A stretch of DNA of 64,000 bases from Karstenula rhodostoma CBS 690.94 (taxonomy: Eukaryota; Ascomycota; Dothideomycetes; Pleosporales; Didymosphaeriaceae): NCBI GenBank assembly GCA_010093485.1, contig MU001495.1, positions 2,245,711 to 2,309,710 on the forward strand. The letters are read 5' to 3'. Under the pieces are notes generated by a model. It had not been told where the DNA came from, ran no database searches, and worked only from the letters and a program-made list of their open reading frames with translations. Shown here piece after piece: positions 54,050 to 64,000 of this stretch. The translations under genes and the position numbers were made by a program. Within the stretch, counting starts at the first letter, position 1. Each line of letters opens with the position of its first letter.

Positions 54050-55005
54050 TGTGGAGAGGTGGTGATGCCGTGAGGTACGGTTACTCGAGAACGAAGGTTC
54101 GGTCCAGCAAGAGTGGCGGATACGTGTGCGCTGTGTTGAGTTGGGATGGAAGACGCGTGATGGCGGGGTCTGACGTGGAAGTGGCCGTGGAAGTGGCCGT
54201 GGAAGGAGCGCGGTGGACCAGTCAGTCGTCGGAGCAACGGCTCAGCTTTCTTTCTCAACAAGCAGTCGAACGGCGAGACCAATTCACTTGCAAAGAACGA
54301 CGAGCAAAAGGGTTCAAAGCAACTCAACCAAGCGGACACACGAGGGAAGGAAGAAGAAGCGCGGGCGGAGGCGTATAGAGAGGGCGTCTCTACGCGTAGC
54401 ACTAGCGCGTTCTCACCGTCCAGGCTAGGGGGCGGCCGTCTTCGCGTCCAGGTGCCCACTTCCAAGGCGCCCGCCCTGACATGCCCCGGCCAAGTAATCA
54501 ATGCGTCCGGATCCATTGGATGTACGCGCGTGCCGCACAACACGATCGCACCACGAACGCAGAACTGCGAACCCGTTTGCACACGCGCTTCTCGTCGTGC
54601 AGCCGCGATGGCTGGTGTTCCACAGTTTGCTCCTTGGCTGCCTGCGCTGACTATACGGTGCCCTTTGCCTGGCTGAGCTTTATGGAAGGCTGGGTGCTGC
54701 CTGCCGTGGTCGAGTAGGTTTCATCATCGCCCCTTCACATGCGTCATGCCGCCGAACTCCCGTGTTGAGGCAGTAGGCACCTAATGGACGTGATTCTTTG
54801 GTTGCTTCCATGCTCGTCGAACGTGGATATCTTGTTTTGAATCTTGCTAGCCATTATGCGCCTTCACTCTCATAAACACTTGCCGGCCGGCACTGTAGCT
54901 GCAAGTATAGAAACCACAGGAACCCTCTCGCCATTCGTCATTTTCTGCACAGACTACCGCCTTCCTATTTCGGAGTTGCCCATAGGTAATGTCTCTCACT
55001 CCCCT
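54050..55005. other. Intergenic, 0.95 kb
   Basis: No supportable gene; GC-rich near the promoter of the Ser/Pro-rich gene. Confidence 0.4.
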
Positions 55006-57315
55006 TCACACGTCTCTCCACGATCCCTCTGGTGCATCTCTCCGCCACTCGGCCTCTCGATACTTGACACCACCCACCTCCGAGTTCAGCCAAGTATCGT
55101 TGCCCTCGTCATACCCGCTTTGGTCTTTCCAATCACTGCCCTCTGCGCCTTCTGCTACACCACCGGGCGTCTCCACATGCCCGCCCCATCCAGTCTTCCC
55201 ACTCCATCTACCACTGCCAGCCACGCTCCCCTCTACTCCAGCCTCACTTTCTCCGTCTCCACCACCATCCCCACCTTTTTGGCCATCTTTCACACTCCAC
55301 GCAGAGTCCCACTCTTGAGCGCCGTCTTCCGAGTCTGCTGCGTCCTCCACCGTGGGTGCTCTATACGTCGAATGGCTCTTCACAGAGCGAGTGTCCTCGT
55401 CTTGCCCCGCTACAGCTTCGCCATCGCTGCCGCGGTCATGCGATGGAATCGGCGAAGGTCTACGAGAACGGGAACCGTTGGACCCAGCAGTAGAATGATC
55501 CGACATCTCTTCGACCTGTCGCCGCCACGAGTATGGCGTGACGACCGAGGTTCGCGATCCTGCTGACTTTTGTGAGCGGACTGACGGCGCTCGGCCCCTG
55601 TGTTCCATTTGGTTGCGGCTGGATACAGACACTCTTGAGGTGACTGATTTGCTTGGTGAGTATACTGAGCGGGTGAATCTGTCACTATCGTCTTGAATCC
55701 AAGCTGACACTGAGGCCATCGATGACTTTGTGGGAGAGCGTGATGCCCTGCGCGATACGCGTGGTTCGAACCCGTCAACATCTCGCTGCCAGCTACCCTT
55801 CGAACGAGTCCTGGACGCCTCACGAGACTTTCGTCGTCTCGATATAGCACGGGCTGGTTGCCGATCCACATCCTCAGTCCAAGTGTCTTTGGAGCGGCCT
55901 CGGGATCGGTTCGCAGATGCTGTTCGTTTTGGCGGGCTAAGAATTGGATGTCTGCTGGCGTTGTCTCTCCAAGTACCAACCGAACCAGCTTTAGACCGGC
56001 GAACAGACGTTGCTCGCTTCGATGAACTACACTCGGATTGCTTGTCTTCGGGGATCCACGAGCGCTTTGGACTCCGATAGCCTTGCGGAGCTGCGCCTGA
56101 TGTAGTCGAAGAAGTGGCATCTGAGTATCTGCCGGAAGACGCCGACGATGGGAGCCGGACAGTTGAGGCTTCTGGGGCCCAAGATGGCTGCTCAACCCAC
56201 ACATCGTCGGACTTGGTCACTGGAGTGATCGTTGAGAGGGCTGTGGGAGATCTCGTCGATCTGGCTGGCTGTACAGACTTGATCGGCGAAAGCTGTGGAG
56301 CAGGCCACACGCCTGGTGGAGACTTTAGAGGTGATGGCGGTACTACAGATAGCTTCGTAGGACGATAATTTGTAGACGATCGCTCGCTTTGTGCGCCAGT
56401 CATAAAGAATTTCGTAGGTGACACGATACGCGTTGCACTTTCTTCGGGGGTATCGGCTTCCGGTATAGGTGTGAGAAGCCTCGAGGAGGACCGGTGACGT
56501 CTACGACGACTGTGTTTCTCCTTTCTCTGCTGGCCAGCTCGCTTTTTTGCCTTCTCAGCCTCTTCTCGCTCTCTCCTCTCCCTAGCTTCTACCACCGCTC
56601 GAGCTTTGGCTTCCCTCTCGCGCTCTCTTTCTATCTTCTCCTCTTCCTTCGCTTTCCTCCTCGCGACCATCTCTTCATACTCCCTTTCCCTCCTCACCAC
56701 TTCCTCCCTCTCCCCAATCCTCCCAGAATCATACTCTCCCTCTTTATCAACAACAACCACTCTTCCATCGCTCCCTTCAATAACAAACGTCCCCCACGTC
56801 AACGGCTTCATAATCCTAACTCTGCCATCATCCCCAACCGCACCGACCCCCCGCTCCTTCCTTTTCTTCCTCTCTTCCTTCCTCTCAACTTCGCTAGCCT
56901 CCCTAACCTCCACTCTAGCGATACTTCGCATCTTCGCAAGACTCCTCCACATATCCCCCGCAAGCGCTTTCTCCTTCTCCACCGTCCACTCCTCGTATGC
57001 GCTCTTGCGCGGCTTGCCCTTGTTGTAGAAGGCGCGATCCACAATGCCGCAGCCTGGGATGATTGACATGGCCGCGGGGTAATGCATATCTGCGCCGTCG
57101 TCGACGAAGCTCCCCGTGTATAGCGTGTCGGAGGTTGCTGACGTGGGTGGGAGTACGGGCGGGGCGATCGGGTCCGGAGTATCTTGGAGCCAGCTATTGA
57201 CGTCGCGGTGGCCGGCGCGGGGCATGCGGCGGGAGATACTGAGGCCATCGTCTACGAGTGAAGGCGGCGTGATGGAGGTCAAGGTGTCGGACGGGGCGAG
57301 ATTTGGGTGTGGCAT
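55006..57315 (-). CDS. Coiled-coil protein with W-x-x-D repeats
   Basis: Intronless, 769 aa; function not recognised. Residues 1-110 are mostly polar with a short conserved-looking block (IPGCGIVDRAFYNKG). Residues about 110-290 are highly charged, with a long Glu/Arg/Lys coiled coil (REREYEEMVARRKAKEEEK and onward). The C-terminal half is Ser/Arg-rich and basic and carries a degenerate repeat with Trp followed by D or E: GTWRDNASR, DTWTEDVDR, GSWQRDVDG, SAWIQDDSD and YSWRRQVEE, spaced about 25-40 residues. The far C-terminus is acidic and Gly-rich with further Trp residues (TWLNSEVGG, SWRDV). A structural or cytoskeletal scaffold is possible, but this is inference from composition only. Confidence 0.75.
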   Translation of the reverse strand: MPHPNLAPSDTLTSITPPSLVDDGLSISRRMPRAGHRDVNSWLQDTPDPIAPPVLPPTSATSDTLYTGSFVDDGADMHYPAAMSIIPGCGIVDRAFYNKGKPRKSAYEEWTVEKEKALAGDMWRSLAKMRSIARVEVREASEVERKEERKKRKERGVGAVGDDGRVRIMKPLTWGTFVIEGSDGRVVVVDKEGEYDSGRIGEREEVVRREREYEEMVARRKAKEEEKIEREREREAKARAVVEARERREREEAEKAKKRAGQQRKEKHSRRRRHRSSSRLLTPIPEADTPEESATRIVSPTKFFMTGAQSERSSTNYRPTKLSVVPPSPLKSPPGVWPAPQLSPIKSVQPARSTRSPTALSTITPVTKSDDVWVEQPSWAPEASTVRLPSSASSGRYSDATSSTTSGAAPQGYRSPKRSWIPEDKQSECSSSKRATSVRRSKAGSVGTWRDNASRHPILSPPKRTASANRSRGRSKDTWTEDVDRQPARAISRRRKSREASRTRSKGSWQRDVDGFEPRVSRRASRSPTKSSMASVSAWIQDDSDRFTRSVYSPSKSVTSRVSVSSRNQMEHRGRAPSVRSQKSAGSRTSVVTPYSWRRQVEEMSDHSTAGSNGSRSRRPSPIPSHDRGSDGEAVAGQDEDTRSVKSHSTYRAPTVEDAADSEDGAQEWDSAWSVKDGQKGGDGGGDGESEAGVEGSVAGSGRWSGKTGWGGHVETPGGVAEGAEGSDWKDQSGYDEGNDTWLNSEVGGVKYREAEWRRDAPEGSWRDV

Positions 57316-57743
57316 TGTGGCTGTTGCGGAAAGAGCGACGCATAGAGCGACGGATGGAGCAAAGTTTCTTAGTGGTGGCTCGCAGGTTCACCGTCGGTCG
57401 GGCGAACAATGCTGAGCTAGCCGCGGTGACGGAGCGGAACTGCTGAAGCAGCAAAGCGTGAACGAGAATGGGGAAGTTCTCACGTATGAAGGGTTGAAAA
57501 CACGGCCAAGTCCGAAGGTGCGAAGGCAACGTGTGAAATAAACGCGGCTCTAGAGCTGTCAAGGACTCAAGATGATAGCATTGCTCTAGCAACCAAAACG
57601 CGCATTTGCCGACTTACAAGCGGGGTCGTAGTAGGTGAAAGTGAATGGGGTTGACATCAGCAGAGACCAAACGGGATGAAGCACCCATGGGAAAGAAAAC
57701 ACAAACGACTTGCATAACATGGGTATCCTACACGCCTCATCAC
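57316..57743. other. Intergenic
   Basis: About 0.43 kb between two minus-strand genes; nothing supported. Confidence 0.45.
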
Positions 57744-58535
57744 CTACAGCTTCGCCTTCTCCCTCCTCTTCTCCGCCTCCCACGCCAACTGCACCCCCCT
57801 CATCCTATACCAGCTCACGCCCGCCGCAAGCGCCGCAGCCGGCGGACAAGCCCACAGCAGGAAACTCCACCACGCAGGACTCTTTTCCCTAATCTCACCC
57901 ATGACCCTCCTTACCTCCTTCTCCAACTCCTCCCTGCCCCCATCATTCCACACCACCACGCCCCTGCCCTCCCCCCTCCTCAAACACCGCTCCGCCTTCT
58001 CCCTGATATCCCCCTGGCTGCTAACCCTATTCCTCGCATCCTCCTCCGTGAGATGCGCATCCCGCGCGCGCAGCCGCTGAATCTGAATCTGCGGATCAGA
58101 CACCCCGACCACCAAGATGGTCCCGCAGTACCGCTCCCACCCGCTCTCAAACAACAGCGGCACATCCAGCACCACCGCCCAGTTGCCCCTCAGATGCGCA
58201 AACACCATCTGCTTGTACATCTCCTTGCGCACCGCGGGGTGCACGATGCTGTTGAGCTTCTTGCGGTCGCGGTCGCGGTCCTCGCCTGCGCCGAAGACGC
58301 GGCGGCCCAGCGCGGGGCGGTTGAGCGGTTTGCCCGGCGCATCGAGGAGGAGATCGGGCGTCGTGGGGAGGAAGTGTTCGACGATGGCGTTGTAGCCGGG
58401 CGTGCCGGGCTCGACGACCTGGCGGGCGATGAGGTCGGCGTCGATGATGGGGAGGGAGTAGGGTGGTTCGCGGAGGAGGGAGGAGACGGTGGATTTGCCG
58501 GTCGCGATTGAGCCGGTGAGGCCGAGGAGGAGCAT
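57744..58535 (-). CDS. cab5: Dephospho-CoA kinase
   Basis: Intronless, 263 aa. It phosphorylates dephospho-CoA at the 3'-OH of ribose, the last step of coenzyme A synthesis. The P-loop GSIATGKST spans residues 8-16, IIDADLIARQVVEPGTPGY follows (substrate-binding D-A-D), then LNSIVHPAVRKEM and VLDVPLLFESG, all CoaE signatures, and the LID region Q-x-x-R-L-x-x-R-D. A hydrophobic segment near the C-terminus (WWSFLLWACPPAAALAAGV) suggests membrane tethering, as reported for yeast Cab5 and the fused mammalian enzyme. A long antisense frame across this gene is treated as spurious. Confidence 0.95.
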   Translation of the reverse strand: MLLLGLTGSIATGKSTVSSLLREPPYSLPIIDADLIARQVVEPGTPGYNAIVEHFLPTTPDLLLDAPGKPLNRPALGRRVFGAGEDRDRDRKKLNSIVHPAVRKEMYKQMVFAHLRGNWAVVLDVPLLFESGWERYCGTILVVGVSDPQIQIQRLRARDAHLTEEDARNRVSSQGDIREKAERCLRRGEGRGVVVWNDGGREELEKEVRRVMGEIREKSPAWWSFLLWACPPAAALAAGVSWYRMRGVQLAWEAEKRREKAKL

Positions 58536-59060
58536 CGTAAAGGAAGGCCTCAGGCGGTGTAATTTCAGGTTGGTTGTTACAGAGGTTGGGTTGTTGCGAT
58601 TGACGCGCGCGATTGGTGTTTACATGATGTGGGGAGTGATGTTGCGGGGCGGAGAAGGAGCTCCATTGCCTCGGAACGTCGAGCCAGGGCCACTGTCGCG
58701 GGGGATTTTCCATCTCTCTCTCAAACAGTGGCACATCCCATCTTCGACTCGGAAGACCTGGGATTCAGTTCCGGGTTTCCGCATTCCTTTCGTTGCCCAC
58801 AGCCACAACCTCATGTGAAATCGAGAAGCGTTCGAGTATACATCTATAGACCAGAATCACAACCTAATGCTTCTTGAAGCTGTACAACTATTCAGCATGA
58901 AGCATCTAAGCAGCGCCCAAACGCCTCGTTCATCACGCTCAGCTACGACCACGCAGAGTGCAGCCCTAGACCCATAGAAACCCTTCTGGCATCAAACTCG
59001 TATTCCATAACGCCACTAATGCCACCTCAAAATTCGACCGGAGAAGTTTCCAGCTGCCAC
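58536..59060. other. Intergenic
   Basis: About 0.5 kb, no gene supported. Confidence 0.45.
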
Positions 59061-60035
<975 letters not shown>

Positions 60036-60587
60036 GGTGCGCGTGATAGAGACTCCAACTCGCTGGCGCACTCGACAGCTTCGCTGGAGGTCGCGATGTG
60101 TTACAGGGATCTTGGGTTCCGGCGCGCGGGCCAGGTTCGTGTTGATTGGTCGACTCAAGGCACGCGTGTGCTACTTCGTACTGATCGTGGCACTGACCGA
60201 GCACGCTCTTACTTGTGACAAGTAATTATGATAGAAATTGATGCTGTTACTGGAGCCCATCTCAAACAAGCACAACATTATTTGAGCGTATAAAATCTGG
60301 CCTTCAAGGAATGATCTCTCTGATCCAAGGGTAGAATACTTCAAGACACGCAACACATCCAGGGCCCATCGAGGTCATGTTCATAAGAGTATTCATTCGT
60401 GTACGCTGATCATTGAGTACTAACACATTACTCCGTTTCAAAGCTATGTCTCTAGGTCCCGCCCTCGGCCTGCAAGACGCCGACGTTGGTATATGGACGA
60501 AGCTGGCAATGGCCAGCTGAATGAGAATCACAAGTGCCAATCGCTATCCTTCAAATTGAGTTGCCAAACGACCAACAATCTTCTCCA
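60036..60587. other. Intergenic, 3' flank of calcineurin A
   Basis: About 0.55 kb, no gene supported. Confidence 0.45.
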
Positions 60588-62619
<2,032 letters not shown>

Positions 62620-63759
62620 GTTGGGCAAATGTGGCTCTCAAACGTGGGTGAGGCGTCGAGAAAGACGGTGGAGGAGGCAACGAGGGGCGGGTGGGGAGGG
62701 AGCTCAGACCCTTGGGTGGCGGCGAACGAATATGGGGCCGAGGCTCCTCTGCGCTTGGAGATGGGGCAAAACAATAGGCGATCGCATACAGGAGCGGTCA
62801 GCACAAACAAGAGATATGCGGTCGCTGTCGTTGTCGTCGTCGCGTGTTCGTCGTTGCGCTGGCTGGTAGCTGTAGGGCTGAGAAAATAGGCGTCAAGCTG
62901 GAGGGGATCTACCTGAGCTTGGCGGAGCGCGCCAATGAGGAAGCTGCGCAACAACCATTGCCCGTGAGCAGCGATGGCGAGTGCAAGGACAATTGGAGTT
63001 TCAAGGCTCCCAATGTGACGCCTTCTAGACTCTCTATCATGGCTGAAAGCTGTGTTGTTTGAATGGGTTCATCAAGACACTCCGTGCGCGTTCTCAGACC
63101 CGTTAGACGCCTGGGCCCGGCCTGCTCGCATTCCAGCAAGGCAGGTGCGACCTCACCTTCCACCGTCGCACCACAATTGTGAACGATCCATTCCAGACTC
63201 CACTGCATCAGTTCGCACCACTGTGAAAGTCCTACTCTGAGTTCAGCCCGGCGTCCAGATCGTGCCGAGCTTACGCAGACCTGCTGTGCCGCATTTTGCA
63301 TTCGGTTAGTCCGAGGAGTACCTGGGTCACGGAGGCGAGTGCTACCTGGAGTAGAATCAACGACACTGTGCAGCGGATAATCGCACCGTGTTTCACATTC
63401 AGGTTGCTGCAATGTAAATCTTCAGCCACACCACATCAAGCCAAGGCGAGTGAGTATTGCAAGCAGGAATGCATTCAATGCGATGCAAAGCTATGGACTT
63501 CAGAAGAAGCACGATACAGAAGTATGCTCAAGAAAGCGAGCGTTGCGATGTCCACCACAAGACCTCGTAACAAGGGCATGCTGGGCCTCAGACCCAGATA
63601 TGAACGAAAGTAAACACGAAAAAAGGTACTCTAGAAAGAAGGATATAGAAAGAAGTGAAACCGGCCGCCCGTCGAAGATTCCCACGATTCGACCCAATGC
63701 AGCCAACCCGTGACCAACTCCAAAAAAATGCGTTCATGAGGGGACATGGAGCCAGGACT
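62620..63759. other. Intergenic, calcineurin promoter side
   Basis: About 1.1 kb with no gene supported; it lies upstream of calcineurin A and downstream of the next minus-strand gene. Confidence 0.45.
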
Positions 63760-64000
63760 TTACAAAACGCTGACGCGCTTGTGGAGGGCCGCGTGACGGT
63801 TGTGGAGAGTACCACGAGGGAAGCGGATGCTGCGGCGAGACAGCTGGCCGTTGGAGCAGCTCATACCGTCCGCAAGCTTCTGGGCCACAGCGTAACCGAA
63901 GTTGCAGAGTCCGAAAGAATCGGTGCCAATGCAGACAACAGCGCCGTCACTGTCGCACGGCGCACCGGCTCCAGAAGACGCATTGTTGGAGCCGGAGCTA
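63760..64000 (-). CDS. C-terminal part of a Cys-containing secreted-type protein
   Basis: Only the last 80 codons are in the window; the gene runs on beyond 64000. The piece begins Ser/Gly-rich (SSGSNNASSGAGAP), then has four regularly placed cysteines in CDSDGAVVCIG, FGLCNFG and ADGMSC, a pattern like small carbohydrate-binding C-terminal modules of fungal extracellular proteins (CBM19/CBM52-style by eye, not verified). It ends with an Arg/His-rich tail FPRGTLHNRHAALHKRVSVL. The low-complexity Ser/Gly linker before the Cys module supports a secreted multi-domain protein. The specific family is not established. Confidence 0.6.
   Translation of the reverse strand, partial: SSGSNNASSGAGAPCDSDGAVVCIGTDSFGLCNFGYAVAQKLADGMSCSNGQLSRRSIRFPRGTLHNRHAALHKRVSVL

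Noticed and set aside
57645..58511. 288-codon plus-strand frame
   Set aside because: Antisense to dephospho-CoA kinase, which has clear motifs; Pro/His/Arg-rich composition is typical of antisense reading.

Overview
The window is nuclear DNA of a filamentous ascomycete, probably a Dothideomycete. Genes lie on both strands at about one per 2 kb. Most are split by GT-AG introns of 41-118 nt (usually 47-60) with CTAAC/CTGAC-type branch sites. The gene set is typical of Pezizomycotina: a calcineurin A with a CnaA-like tail, an ankyrin-tailed L-asparaginase, a CFIm25 orthologue, a GID7 orthologue and secreted tannase, GH1 and GMC enzymes. I rebuilt exon structures by reading frames across splice sites. 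Exon coordinates are in the entries, and start/end give the span from start codon to stop codon. Species and finer placement are not determined.

Layout. 1-5607: AT-hook protein (cut by the window edge), CHERP-like CID/RS/RGG RNA-processing factor, YIH1/IMPACT homologue in a 108-bp head-to-head arrangement with it, and an AIM6-like phosphodiesterase. 6607-13268: P450 and SDR side by side on the plus strand, a CAP/PR-1 secreted protein, and a tannase/feruloyl esterase. 14807-22015: APH-like kinase, a second SDR, a decayed MmgE/PrpD copy and an F-box-like protein. 23619-30363: mitochondrial ribosomal protein bL19m, an NmrA-like protein and asparaginase with ankyrin repeats. 31312-37528: an orphan nucleotidyltransferase-fold protein, a SET/NAP histone chaperone and a secreted GH1. 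39381-46760: GID7/WDR26, an MFS transporter remnant, a GMC oxidoreductase and a 2-oxoglutarate oxygenase. 47166-57315: a single-span membrane protein, a second F-box-like protein, a small HET-like remnant, an orphan 332-aa protein, a Ser/Pro-rich nuclear-type protein and a coiled-coil protein with a W-x-x-D repeat. 57744-64000: dephospho-CoA kinase, CFIm25, calcineurin A and the C-terminal end of a Cys-containing secreted-type protein.

Most of the window is ordinary housekeeping and secreted-enzyme chromosome with unrelated neighbours; I do not see a large metabolic cluster, transposon, CRISPR array, rRNA or convincing tRNA gene. The points most worth a second look are the PrpD and MFS remnants, the P450-SDR pair with an atypical I-helix, the uncharacterised nucleotidyltransferase-like protein, the W-x-x-D repeat protein, a GC-AG intron in the GID7 gene, and an unusually long intron in the asparaginase gene. 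No previously undescribed multi-gene system could be demonstrated from sequence alone.
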